Source: Flavobacteriales bacterium (lineage in GTDB: Bacteria; Bacteroidota; Bacteroidia; Flavobacteriales; Flavobacteriaceae). Taken from it: a stretch of DNA of 64,000 nucleotides. A program made the position numbers and the translations under genes. The notes beneath the pieces were generated by a model. That model was not told the origin of the DNA. It ran no database searches and saw only the letters and a list, made by a program, of their open reading frames with translations. The stretch lies in NCBI GenBank assembly GCA_011524905.1, contig WTJI01000022.1, forward strand, positions 1 through 64,000, in the 5' to 3' direction. Below are positions 39,160-48,450 of the stretch, in pieces (the first letter of the stretch is position 1; the number at the start of each line of letters is the position of its first letter).

Positions 39160-40500
39160 TTAAGTTTTGATAAGTTTTTTACTTAATTCTTCAAGGGAAA
39201 CTCCTTTGGTTTCGGGCATGCTCAAACGCGTCCAGACCAGCTGACCGATCATCATAAAAGAAAAGAAAGCAAAGATAGGCCAAGGATTGTCGCCGAAAAC
39301 ACCTTCTTTTTCATCGAGAAAAAGAGGCGTAATTAGTGTGATTAGGGCTGCAAAAACCCAATGCACGCCGGTACCCCAGGACTGTCCATAGGCCCGGACT
39401 TTATTGGGAAATATTTCTGAAATAAAGACCCAGATTACTGCACCTTGACCAATAGCATGAGAAGCGATAAATAATAGTATAAAGCTTATCAATAAAACAG
39501 GGTCGGCTTGACTGTAAAAACACCAAGCCACCATGGCCAAACTAAATATATATCCTACTGATCCAATAGTCATTAGTTGTTTGCGTCCTAAGGAGTCAAT
39601 CAAGCGTACGCCAATAATGGTAAAAATCAAGTTGACCGTACCAATTGATATGGAACTGAAAAGAGATTCTTGGGTCGCCAGACCCGAGCGCTCTAAAATT
39701 TCAGGGGCGTAGTAGAGGACAAAATTGATACCCGACCATTGGTTGAAGAATGCCAAGAAAAAAGCCAATAATAAAACCCGATTGTATTTTTTTTGAAATA
39801 GCGATTCTGTCGAAGATTCACTATTTGTAGCCGCTTTAATTTCTTCCATCTTTTTTTTGGCTTCTTTTTCTTCATAAATAAAGGAGAGTATTCTTAGACC
39901 TTCAGCATCGTTTTTTTGAGTAAGCAGTAACCATCGAGGACTTTCGGGCACACGAATAACAAGAACGCAATAGACTAAAGCTGGAAGTGCCTCAACACCT
40001 AACATATAGCGCCAATCACTACTTCCACCAACACCATCTAAGAGATAGTTGGAGAGGAATGCAACGAAAATACCAAACACAAGATTGAATTGATAAAGCG
40101 CCACATAACGACCCCGACTTTTTGCAGAAGCGATTTCAGAAATATAGACAGGGACCGCTACTGAAGAAGCTCCTACACCAAGGCCTCCAATAAATCGCAT
40201 TATAGAAAAGGTGTAAGGATCTGGAGCCAAACCAGAACCTAAAGCTGATACTAAATATAATATTCCAATCCAAAACAACGTTTTTTTACGACCAAAGTAT
40301 TGTGACGGAAGCCCACCAAAAAGCGAACCTATAACCGTTCCCCATAAAGCCATGGACATAATAAAAGTGCCGTGAAATAATGGACTCAATTGCCACAGCT
40401 CCTTGACGGGCTGGTTGGCTCCTGAAATAACAACTGTGTCAAATCCAAATAGAAAACCAGCGATAGCAGCAGTAATCGACCAGAGTAAAGTTTTATTCAT
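39160..40500 (-). CDS. Sugar porter (MFS) transporter
   Basis: GFDTVVISGA, GRKKTLFW, RFIGGLGVGASSVAVPVYISEIA, PESPRWLL, PETKGVSLEEL. Confidence 0.94.
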   Translation of the reverse strand: MNKTLLWSITAAIAGFLFGFDTVVISGANQPVKELWQLSPLFHGTFIMSMALWGTVIGSLFGGLPSQYFGRKKTLFWIGILYLVSALGSGLAPDPYTFSIMRFIGGLGVGASSVAVPVYISEIASAKSRGRYVALYQFNLVFGIFVAFLSNYLLDGVGGSSDWRYMLGVEALPALVYCVLVIRVPESPRWLLLTQKNDAEGLRILSFIYEEKEAKKKMEEIKAATNSESSTESLFQKKYNRVLLLAFFLAFFNQWSGINFVLYYAPEILERSGLATQESLFSSISIGTVNLIFTIIGVRLIDSLGRKQLMTIGSVGYIFSLAMVAWCFYSQADPVLLISFILLFIASHAIGQGAVIWVFISEIFPNKVRAYGQSWGTGVHWVFAALITLITPLFLDEKEGVFGDNPWPIFAFFSFMMIGQLVWTRLSMPETKGVSLEELSKKLIKT

Positions 40501-40591
40501 TTTGATTTCTTTTTCTAAAGAAAGTGAAAAAAAAATAAATCTGATACAATATTGTTATTTAGACTGCGTTATTAACACAAATACTGTTATT

Positions 40592-40636
40592 ATGAATTGG
40601 TGGAAAGAATTAATTAGCTATTGTATCGGAGCCTAA
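40592..40636 (+). CDS. Putative leader-like peptide MNWWKELISYCIGA
   Basis: Short ORF with tandem Trp codons whose stop lies in hairpin GAGCCTAAT-CAAAGC-ATTAGGCTC; terminator follows. Confidence 0.35.
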   Translation: MNWWKELISYCIGA

Positions 40637-40697
40637 TCAAAGCATTAGGCTCTTGATACCTTTTCTATCTGAGGTTTGTACTTCAAGATAATATTGT

Positions 40698-40741
40698 AAC
40701 AAGGAAAGTGTCACTTGACCACTTTATCCTTGTTTTTTTTT
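40698..40741 (+). terminator. Intrinsic terminator upstream of rmuC
   Basis: AACAAGGAAAGTG ... CACTTTATCCTTGTT stem with small bulge, then run of T. Confidence 0.8.
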
Positions 40742-40794
40742 GTTTCAAGATCACAATTTTTCTGTTACCTTTCCTCTTTCTAACGAAAGTGATC

Positions 40795-42075
40795 ATGGAA
40801 TATGTCCTCTTAGTTTTATTGATTGCCATTGCAGGTCTATTGGTTATGATCTTGGTACGACAATCTGCCCAGGGTACGGATGAAAACGAGTTGCAAGAAA
40901 AGCTGACCAAGGACTTGAATCGAAATAGGGAGGAATTACAACGCAACCTGAGGGAAAACAGATTAGAGTTGACGCAAAGTTTAGATCGTCTTGTGGAAAG
41001 TTTAGGAAAAAAAGCCAAAGAAGATCGCGAAGAACAGCGGAATACTTTAAAAGATTTCCAAGAGACGTTTGCAAAAAATGTTCAAAATTTCAATGAATTA
41101 CAAAAGCAGAAGTTTGAGACCATGCAGCAGAAGCAAGACGAATTGGTTAAAACTACAGAACTGCGACTGGAGAAAATGCGAGAAACAGTAGATGAAAAAC
41201 TTCACAAAACCCTTGAGGAGCGTTTGGGTAAATCTTTTGAAATAGTTACGCAGCAGTTACTTCGTGTCCAGAAAGGTTTGGGAGAAATGCAAACCCTTGC
41301 CGCTGGCGTCGGAGATTTAAAAAAAGTTTTGAGTAATGTAAAAACCAGAGGGGTGTTGGGTGAAATACAACTTGCGAATATTTTAGAACAAATTCTTGCC
41401 CCAGAGCAATACGCTGCTAATGTAAAGACCAAAAAAGGCTCTGATGCGCTAGTGGAATTTGCTCTTAAATTGCCAGGAAAAAGTGAGTCTGAAGGACCTG
41501 TTTATTTACCCATAGATGCTAAGTTTCCTCAAGAAGATTATTTGCGGTTACAGTCCGCCTATGAAAATGGCGACCCTACCCTGATAGATACAAGCCTGCG
41601 GGCTTTGTTGCAAAACATTAAAAAATTTGCGAAAGATATATCCCAAAAATATATTGATCCGCCGCATACGACAGATTTTGGGATTTTATTTTTACCCATT
41701 GAAGGCCTTTATGCTGAAGTGGTTCGGCATCCCGATTTGATTGCTCAATTGCAGCGGGAGTCTAAAATAGTTATCACCGGACCGACTACATTAGCGGCGA
41801 TGCTCAATAGTCTTCAAATGGGCTTCAGAACCTTGGCAATACAGAAAAGGAGTAGCGAAGTTTGGCAGATTTTGGCAGCTGTCAAAAAAGAATTCCAAAT
41901 GTTTGGAGGCGTTTTAGAAAAAGCCCAAAAGAAAATAAATGAAGCCGATCAAGAAATAAATAAATTGGTTACTACCCGAACCAAGATGATGTTGTCAAAG
42001 CTTCGAAAAGTAGAAACTTTGGATCAACCAAAGGAAGTTGACGACAATCCATTGGGACTACCACCAAATTCTTAA
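40795..42075 (+). CDS. rmuC: DNA recombination protein RmuC
   Basis: N-terminal TM, coiled coil, then VKTRGVLGEIQLANILEQIL...LPIDAKFPQEDYLRL; start moved to ATG at 40795. Confidence 0.92.
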   Translation: MEYVLLVLLIAIAGLLVMILVRQSAQGTDENELQEKLTKDLNRNREELQRNLRENRLELTQSLDRLVESLGKKAKEDREEQRNTLKDFQETFAKNVQNFNELQKQKFETMQQKQDELVKTTELRLEKMRETVDEKLHKTLEERLGKSFEIVTQQLLRVQKGLGEMQTLAAGVGDLKKVLSNVKTRGVLGEIQLANILEQILAPEQYAANVKTKKGSDALVEFALKLPGKSESEGPVYLPIDAKFPQEDYLRLQSAYENGDPTLIDTSLRALLQNIKKFAKDISQKYIDPPHTTDFGILFLPIEGLYAEVVRHPDLIAQLQRESKIVITGPTTLAAMLNSLQMGFRTLAIQKRSSEVWQILAAVKKEFQMFGGVLEKAQKKINEADQEINKLVTTRTKMMLSKLRKVETLDQPKEVDDNPLGLPPNS

Positions 42076-42086
42076 TAACCATAAAT

Positions 42087-42761
42087 ATGAACCGTATATT
42101 ACTCTTATGGGTGACTAGTGTATGCTGTTTGGGACTGCTATCTGATCCCGTTTATTCACAGGAAAACCAAGAGCACCATGCATGGAATGCTTTATTTAGT
42201 ACTTATTCTTTAACAGAGTCAAATAGTTTACGGCTAGAAACCCACTACCGAACCAAAGATTTTTATGCTACTCAGCAGCAAATTCTAATTCGCCCTTCCT
42301 TTATTAGAAAACTGTCAAAATATGCGAGTGTAGCAGTAGGTTATACTTATCTTGACACTGGCTTGGGAGCCGGACGGATTAAAGAAAATAATTTGTGGGA
42401 GCAGTTATTCGTAAAGATTCCTATTTATAAACGGATTAATTTTTTTGGATGGATTCGTGCTGAACACCGTTGGATAGGAATGCAAAACGCCAATTTTGTT
42501 ACGCGAATAAGATTCAGAAATGGGATTGATTTTCCTTTGATTAAGGACGATTTGCGTTTTCTGGTCTATAATGAGGCATTTTTGAATTTTGAAAATAGTT
42601 TCCCTGCACAGTTCAATCAAAATTGGTCCTACGTAGGATTGAGCAAAAAATTTGGCGATCATTTTCGTTTACAGACGGGTTACCAGCGTACCTCGATTAA
42701 TAAAAACGGGAGTATTTTAGCTAGGAATATTTGGTTTACTATTCTCTTTTGGCAGTTGTAG
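42087..42761 (+). CDS. DUF2490-like outer-membrane protein
   Basis: Signal peptide, alternating beta-strand pattern, terminal WFTILFWQL. Confidence 0.65.
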   Translation: MNRILLLWVTSVCCLGLLSDPVYSQENQEHHAWNALFSTYSLTESNSLRLETHYRTKDFYATQQQILIRPSFIRKLSKYASVAVGYTYLDTGLGAGRIKENNLWEQLFVKIPIYKRINFFGWIRAEHRWIGMQNANFVTRIRFRNGIDFPLIKDDLRFLVYNEAFLNFENSFPAQFNQNWSYVGLSKKFGDHFRLQTGYQRTSINKNGSILARNIWFTILFWQL

Positions 42762-42878
42762 TATTTGTTTCGTAAAAAAAAGATTTTGTGTCAAATGCAC
42801 CTTTCAGTTTTATGAAAGCTTGGAAAAAGCCTTGATGAAAAAGATTTATCTTACGACCATTAATAAAGAATAAGGCAC

Positions 42879-43859
42879 ATGAAAGCTATTGTATGTCATA
42901 CCCTAGGTTTACCCGATCAATTGGAATTGAGAGAATGTCCTGTTCCGTCTCCCAAGGAAAAGGAGGTAGTTGTCAAAGTGCATATCTGTAGTTTAAATTT
43001 CCCAGACACATTAATTATTCAAGGTAAATATCAAATTCAACCTACCCTACCTTTTACACCTGGGAGTGATATTGCAGGTGAGGTAGTTGCTGTTGGTAGT
43101 AAGGTCAAACATCTAGCCGAGGGTGATGCCGTTTTTGGTCTCTTACCTTATGGTGGTTTATCAGAATTTGTTGCTGTACCAGCCACTAGTGTTTTTCCAA
43201 AGCCACCGACAATGCCAGATGAAGTAGCAGCTTCATTTATGATGGCTTTTGGAACTTCTTATCATGCGCTTAAGGACAGAGCTGCACTAAAAAAAGGGGA
43301 GACGCTCGTTGTATTAGGTGCAGCAGGGGGAGTAGGCTCGGCAGCTGTTGTTTTAGGGAAACTGATGGGGGCCAAAGTTATAGCCTGTGCAGCGACAAAA
43401 GACAAGTTGGACTATTGTACTGATTTGGGTGCTGATGCAGTTATTAATTATCAAACCGAAGACCTGAAAGGTCAAATAAAAGCCTTGACCAATGGCAAAG
43501 GAGCCGATGTCGTATATGATGCTGTTGGCGGAACATTTAGCGAACCAGCACTACGCGCCATGGCTTGGGCAGGGCGGTTTTTGGTGGTTGGGTTTGCTGC
43601 GGGTGATATTCCCAAAATCCCACTCAATCTTCCTTTACTAAAATCTTGTCAGATTGTTGGCGTATTCTGGGGTTCTTGGGCCATGCAGTACCCTGCTGAA
43701 AGCATGACCAACACCCTTCAGTTAATTCAATGGTACCAAGCAGGATCTATTCAACCTCACATTGATGCCATATATGATTTAAAGGATACTCCACTTGCTT
43801 TGACAGCCATGATGCAAAGAAAAGTTAAAGGAAAGATTGTGGTAAGGTGTACCCTTTAA
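42879..43859 (+). CDS. NADPH:quinone oxidoreductase-like zinc-type dehydrogenase
   Basis: FTPGSDIAGEVVAVGSKV, VLGAAGGVGSAAVVLGKLMGAKVIA, GGTFSEPALRAMAWAGRFLVVGFAAG. Confidence 0.93.
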   Translation: MKAIVCHTLGLPDQLELRECPVPSPKEKEVVVKVHICSLNFPDTLIIQGKYQIQPTLPFTPGSDIAGEVVAVGSKVKHLAEGDAVFGLLPYGGLSEFVAVPATSVFPKPPTMPDEVAASFMMAFGTSYHALKDRAALKKGETLVVLGAAGGVGSAAVVLGKLMGAKVIACAATKDKLDYCTDLGADAVINYQTEDLKGQIKALTNGKGADVVYDAVGGTFSEPALRAMAWAGRFLVVGFAAGDIPKIPLNLPLLKSCQIVGVFWGSWAMQYPAESMTNTLQLIQWYQAGSIQPHIDAIYDLKDTPLALTAMMQRKVKGKIVVRCTL

Positions 43860-44087
43860 ATCAAGCCCACCGATAGAAGATTCATTCTTCTTTTTGCTCC
43901 TTTTTGACGTCATTCCCATTATTTACTCCTTTTTTAATAAAAAGCGACAGGGATGATTCGTTTTGTCATTAGTGGGGGTTGGTAGATTTTTGGAATGTAT
44001 TCAACTTGAATGATAAATATTGTTTTTATTCAAGATGGTTTTCTCGTAAAGGATGATAAAGGGAAACGCAAGTGAAAACTAAAAAGC

Positions 44088-44123
44088 AAAACCCCTGAAA
44101 ATCTAAGTTTATCAGGGGTTTTT
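44088..44123 (-). terminator. Intrinsic terminator downstream of tRNA-Phe
   Basis: AAAACCCCTGA ... TCAGGGGTTTTT inverted repeat; T-rich 3' side on minus strand. Confidence 0.8.
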
Positions 44124-44124
44124 G

Positions 44125-44197
44125 TGGTACCTCCAGGAATCGAACCAGGGACACAAGGATTTTCAGTCCTTTGCTCTACCAACTGAGCTAAGGTACC
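44125..44197 (-). tRNA. tRNA-Phe(GAA)
   Basis: GGTACCTTAGCTCAGTTGGTAGAGCAAAGGACTGAAAATCCTTGTGTCCCTGGTTCGATTCCAGGAGGTACCA; anticodon GAA. Confidence 0.97.
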
Positions 44198-44212
44198 CCG
44201 CTTAAAGCGAGG

Positions 44213-44244
44213 CAAATATAAATTGCTTTTTAGTTCTCTACAAA
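44213..44244 (-). promoter_or_regulatory. Bacteroidota-type promoter of tRNA-Phe
   Basis: Minus strand TTTG, 20-nt spacer, TATATTTG, 15 nt before the tRNA. Confidence 0.82.
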
Positions 44245-44287
44245 TCAAATCTTCTAAATTTGTAATTATAATCAATAAATACTGGGC

Positions 44288-45019
44288 TTGTTGTTACTGT
44301 TAGACATTGGGAATACCACTATTAAATATCGTATTTATAAGGAGGATAAGTGTGTGGATTCGGGATTGATTACTAAAATAGAGTTGGCGAAAAGAGCTGA
44401 GGAGGAAAAGGAATTTAAAGCAGTTTCAACGATTTTCTTTGCTGACGTAAGAGGTGGTTTTTCTTCTTTTTTAAGTCAGACTTTTCCTAAGGCAAAACAA
44501 GTTTCTTTACAAAGTAATGACTTGAAATATCCTTTTATCAACGCCTATCAAACTCCTGAAACCTTAGGTTCTGATCGGAAGGCCTTGGTTGCAGCAGCCT
44601 ATTTTGTATACCCAAGAACTCACTGTTTAGTGATCGATGCTGGTAGCTGTATAACCTATGATTATATTGACGATTCGGGTGTATATCATGGTGGTGCCAT
44701 TAGCCCTGGGATTGCCATGCGATACAGAGCGCTGCACCAACAAACAGGAAAACTCCCCGACTTGACCCCTTCCATAACGAATACCTTTGTTGGTCAGTCC
44801 ACAGATTCTGCAATTCATGGCGGTATTTTCCAAGGAGTGCTGGGCGAAATCTTACACCAAATTTCCTATTATCAACAAAATTATGAAAACCTACATATTG
44901 TTTTAACAGGTGGGGACTGGCATTGGTTGTTTAAAAACATAAAAAAACCCATCTTTGCCGAACCAAATTTTCTGTTGGACGGGATGTTTGCCCTTTGGCA
45001 GTACAACAAAAATTCATGA
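44288..45019 (+). CDS. coaX: Type III pantothenate kinase
   Basis: LLLLDIGNTTIKYRIY, GSDRKALVAAAYF, VIDAGSCITYDYID, GGAISPGIAMRYRALHQQTGKLP; TTG start. Confidence 0.94.
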   Translation: MLLLLDIGNTTIKYRIYKEDKCVDSGLITKIELAKRAEEEKEFKAVSTIFFADVRGGFSSFLSQTFPKAKQVSLQSNDLKYPFINAYQTPETLGSDRKALVAAAYFVYPRTHCLVIDAGSCITYDYIDDSGVYHGGAISPGIAMRYRALHQQTGKLPDLTPSITNTFVGQSTDSAIHGGIFQGVLGEILHQISYYQQNYENLHIVLTGGDWHWLFKNIKKPIFAEPNFLLDGMFALWQYNKNS

Positions 45020-46278
45020 AGCAAACTTTTTTAGTGTGCATTTCTATTCTCGTTTTCTCTGCAATACGAGCACAAGTCGGTACTGGCTCACCCTATTCAT
45101 TTGGTGGATTGGGCGATCTCAACTACCAGGGGAACCACTGGTCGAGATCAATGGGGGGATTAGAATTTTACACAGATTCTATTCATGTTGATTTTAATAA
45201 TCCCGCTAGTTTAGGTTCACTGAAAATGACCAATTTTTCGCTTGGTGTTGATTACAAAGCGAATAGCCTAAGCGACCTGGCAAATAAACAAGTTGTCACT
45301 ACGGCAACTCTCAATTACCTAGGCGTGAGTATTCCTACAAAAAGATTTGGATTTAATTTCGGACTCTTGCCCTATTCATCAGTTGGATACAGATTAGAAT
45401 ACCTCAATGAGACCGATCAATCTACTGAAATTCAGCGTTACGAGGGGAATGGTGGATTAAACATGGCTTTTGCATCCGTGGGAATGGACTTATTTCCATG
45501 GTTGTCTATTGGAGCAACTGCCCGATATAGCTTTGGAAATATCACCCATCGGAGTTCACAGTTGATCAATACCATAGACCGCACAAGCTTCCTGGAGAGT
45601 AACTCCAGTTTATCAGGGATTAGTTATAAATTTTCGAGTGTTCTTAAAATTCCAATTGGTCCCATGCGATTTCATTTTTATGGAGCCTATGCGCCAGAAG
45701 CTACCTTATATGCCCAAAATGACGAAATATTTACAACCCTATCGACTAGCACTTCTAGTGTGGGCCAACAAGTAATCATTGACCTTTCGGCATCAGGTTT
45801 AGATGAGACATTATTGATGCTTCCAGAAGCACTTACCTATGGTTTTGGTATTGGAAAAAAAAAGAAATGGTTTGCTGGGATACAATATGAAACTAGTAAG
45901 ACTTCTGATTTCAGAAACGAATTTATTACTTTAGACGACATAAGCTATGAAGATAGAAATAAATTATCCTTTGGTGGGTTTTATATTCCAAGTTTCGGTT
46001 CGTTGACCAGTTATTGGAAACGCATAGTGTATCGTTTTGGTTATTTCAATCAAACAACTGGAATTTTAGTCAAGGGAAGCAGCCTAATGGATCGTGGCAT
46101 AGCTTTTGGAGTAGGACTACCTGCATTGCGTATTGGTAGTTTTTCTAATGCCAACCTTGGGATAACCCTTGGGTCAAGAAGCACAGACAATAACAGTCTG
46201 GTAAAAGAGAGTTACTGGCAGTTAAAGCTTGGATTCTCACTTAATGATTTGTGGTTTGTAAAAAGAAAATACAATTGA
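45016..46278 (+). CDS. Outer-membrane beta-barrel-like protein
   Basis: Signal peptide FLVCISILVFSAIRAQ, GTGSPYSFGGLGDLNY, beta-rich repeats; ATGA overlap with coaX. Confidence 0.7.
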   Translation: MKQTFLVCISILVFSAIRAQVGTGSPYSFGGLGDLNYQGNHWSRSMGGLEFYTDSIHVDFNNPASLGSLKMTNFSLGVDYKANSLSDLANKQVVTTATLNYLGVSIPTKRFGFNFGLLPYSSVGYRLEYLNETDQSTEIQRYEGNGGLNMAFASVGMDLFPWLSIGATARYSFGNITHRSSQLINTIDRTSFLESNSSLSGISYKFSSVLKIPIGPMRFHFYGAYAPEATLYAQNDEIFTTLSTSTSSVGQQVIIDLSASGLDETLLMLPEALTYGFGIGKKKKWFAGIQYETSKTSDFRNEFITLDDISYEDRNKLSFGGFYIPSFGSLTSYWKRIVYRFGYFNQTTGILVKGSSLMDRGIAFGVGLPALRIGSFSNANLGITLGSRSTDNNSLVKESYWQLKLGFSLNDLWFVKRKYN

Positions 46279-46292
46279 TAAAAAAAGAAAAA

Positions 46293-47681
46293 ATGAAATT
46301 GTTACGCCTAGTTTTGAGCCTCTGCCTCTTGGTTAATATCCAGATGGGGCTGGCACAATCTAATGATGAATGTTTACAGAATCTATCCATTTTCGCTGAA
46401 TTTGCGAAAGTGAAAAATTATGAATCTGCCTATGAGCCTTGGAAGAAAGTATTGGACGCTTGCCCAAAGCTTAATGCGGCTACTTATTCTTACGGAGAAA
46501 AAATTCTTCAATACAAGATCAAAAAAAGCACAGGCACTGAGCAAGATGCCTTTAAGTCTGATTTGATTGCACTCTATGAAGGATGGGCCACGAATTTTCC
46601 TACACGAAAAGGCAAAAAAAGAATTGGGAATATTTTAAGTTCAAAAGCTCAGTCTTTACTCGATTTTAATATCGGTACCAAGATGGAGGCTTACCAAACA
46701 TTTGATAAGGCATTTACAGAAGATGCCAACAGTTTTACCAATCCCAAAAGATTGTACAACTACTTTAAAACCCTCTTTGATTTATACAAAGCAGGTGACC
46801 AAGGGGTATCAATGGAGCAAGTGTTTAACAAATACGAAGAAGTTTCTGAAAAATTTGAATTGGAAGCAACAAAACTGGCAAAACTTTTGGATAAAATCTT
46901 AAAAAAAGAAGATGCTGGCAATCCGCTTACCTCTAGAGAGACTAGAAACAAAAGGGCTTTTGGAATTAATTCTAAAGCGATAGCTACTTATGTTTCAAAT
47001 TTAGATGCGATTATATCCAAAGAAGCAACTTGTGAAAATCTGATTCCGCTCTATCAGCGGAACTTTGAAGAAAACAAAATGGACCCAGTTTGGCTCAAGC
47101 GCGCGGCTTCTCGTATGGACGCAAAGGAGTGTTCAGACGATCCGTTGTTCGTTACGCTGGTAGAAGCACTTCACAACCTTGATCCCTCAGCAGACTCGGC
47201 CTATTACCTGGGGCTACTCAATGACAAAGCAGGTAAAAGCCAAGAGGCGCTGAAGTACTATGAAGAATCCATTACATTGGAAACGGACAACTATAAGAAA
47301 GCCAAAATTCTCTACAAGATTGCGTTAAAATTTAAAAAGTCTGGACGTAAATCTTCTGCGCGAAACTATGCCCAAAAAGCACTTAACTACCAGCCTTCAA
47401 TGGGAAGAGCATACCTACTCATATCCAATCTATATGCGGCTAGTGCTAATGATTGTGGCGATTCGCAATTTAATAAGCGAGCGATTTATTGGCTAGCTGC
47501 CGACGTAGCACGTAAAGCTGCCCGTGTGGACGAGTCTATCAAAAAGTTAGCCATAAAAACGGCAGAAAGTTACATGGGGCGTGCTCCTAGTAAAACTGAT
47601 ATTTTCACAGAAGGGAACGAAGGGAGTACAATTACATTTGACTGTTGGGTACGTGGTAGTGTAAAAGTTCCCAAGCTCTAA
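46293..47681 (+). CDS. Tetratricopeptide-repeat protein with signal peptide
   Basis: MKLLRLVLSLCLLVNIQMGLAQ; TPR-like helices (SAYYLGLLNDKAGKSQEALKYYEESI). Confidence 0.75.
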   Translation: MKLLRLVLSLCLLVNIQMGLAQSNDECLQNLSIFAEFAKVKNYESAYEPWKKVLDACPKLNAATYSYGEKILQYKIKKSTGTEQDAFKSDLIALYEGWATNFPTRKGKKRIGNILSSKAQSLLDFNIGTKMEAYQTFDKAFTEDANSFTNPKRLYNYFKTLFDLYKAGDQGVSMEQVFNKYEEVSEKFELEATKLAKLLDKILKKEDAGNPLTSRETRNKRAFGINSKAIATYVSNLDAIISKEATCENLIPLYQRNFEENKMDPVWLKRAASRMDAKECSDDPLFVTLVEALHNLDPSADSAYYLGLLNDKAGKSQEALKYYEESITLETDNYKKAKILYKIALKFKKSGRKSSARNYAQKALNYQPSMGRAYLLISNLYAASANDCGDSQFNKRAIYWLAADVARKAARVDESIKKLAIKTAESYMGRAPSKTDIFTEGNEGSTITFDCWVRGSVKVPKL

Positions 47682-48256
47682 TGCGAATTACATCATATAA
47701 AATTCTAATAGGGGTTTGGCTTTGTGCGATGCCCCTATTTTTTTCTTGCTCTGATTCAACTGCTGCCCTTAAGGAAATTCAATCAATCAATTTACAACCT
47801 GTTGGAACGGCCCAAAATATTCGAATGGTCTACACGGATTCGTTAGAAATCCAAGCCATACTCACAGCTCCTCTGCACGTGGATTATACCAACTTAACCT
47901 TTCAATACGCCGAATTTCCAGAGGGTCTCAAGGTGGTCTTTTTTGATGCGCAAGGCAAAGAAAATGTTGTAACGGCAGATTACGGGCTACTCTATACAGC
48001 GACCAATCTGATCGATTTAAGGCAAAATGTTGTTCTGGCTTCACAAGATGGATCAATCCTAAAAACAGATCAACTGTTTTGGGATGCTGAAAATGAATGG
48101 TTGTTCACCGAAAGACCCTTCCAGTTTCAAAATCAAGACTATGATTTGAATGCAATCCGATTGGACACCAACAAAGAATTTAGTAAATTTCAAACGGGGA
48201 AATTGACAGGAACCATTGCTGTCTCTGAAGCCAAAGACAGTATTAATACATTATGA
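47681..48256 (+). CDS. lptC: LPS-export ABC transporter periplasmic protein LptC
   Basis: Lipobox FFSCSD; VDYTNLTFQYAEFPEGLKVVFFDAQGKENVVTADYGLLYTATNLIDLRQNVVL. Confidence 0.85.
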   Translation: MRITSYKILIGVWLCAMPLFFSCSDSTAALKEIQSINLQPVGTAQNIRMVYTDSLEIQAILTAPLHVDYTNLTFQYAEFPEGLKVVFFDAQGKENVVTADYGLLYTATNLIDLRQNVVLASQDGSILKTDQLFWDAENEWLFTERPFQFQNQDYDLNAIRLDTNKEFSKFQTGKLTGTIAVSEAKDSINTL

Positions 48257-48450
48257 AAAGCTACCGAATTTCTGAAATTATTTATTGGATAATTAGCGTT
48301 CTATCAATTTACCAAACTTTTGCACAATGGTCTATAAACCGACAAAAGGCTTACATATTTTTGGGATTTTCATTGCTCTCTGTTTTTATGGCTTTATTCA
48401 GACGTCATTTCCGCAAAAAATTTGAAAACCGAAGGCCACCTGAATCATGA
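48253..48450 (+). CDS. Small membrane protein (65 aa)
   Basis: 4-nt overlaps with both flanking genes; two hydrophobic segments. Confidence 0.7.
   Translation: MKSYRISEIIYWIISVLSIYQTFAQWSINRQKAYIFLGFSLLSVFMALFRRHFRKKFENRRPPES

Noticed and set aside
40403-40636. 77-aa ORF ending in MNWWKELISYCIGA
   Set aside because: Its N-terminal two-thirds is antisense to the MFS gene and unlikely to be coding; only the terminal ATG-started peptide was retained as a candidate.
43875-43896. AGAAGA-TTCAT-TCTTCT-TTTT hairpin after the quinone oxidoreductase gene
   Set aside because: Only six A/T-rich base pairs; too weak to call a terminator with confidence.
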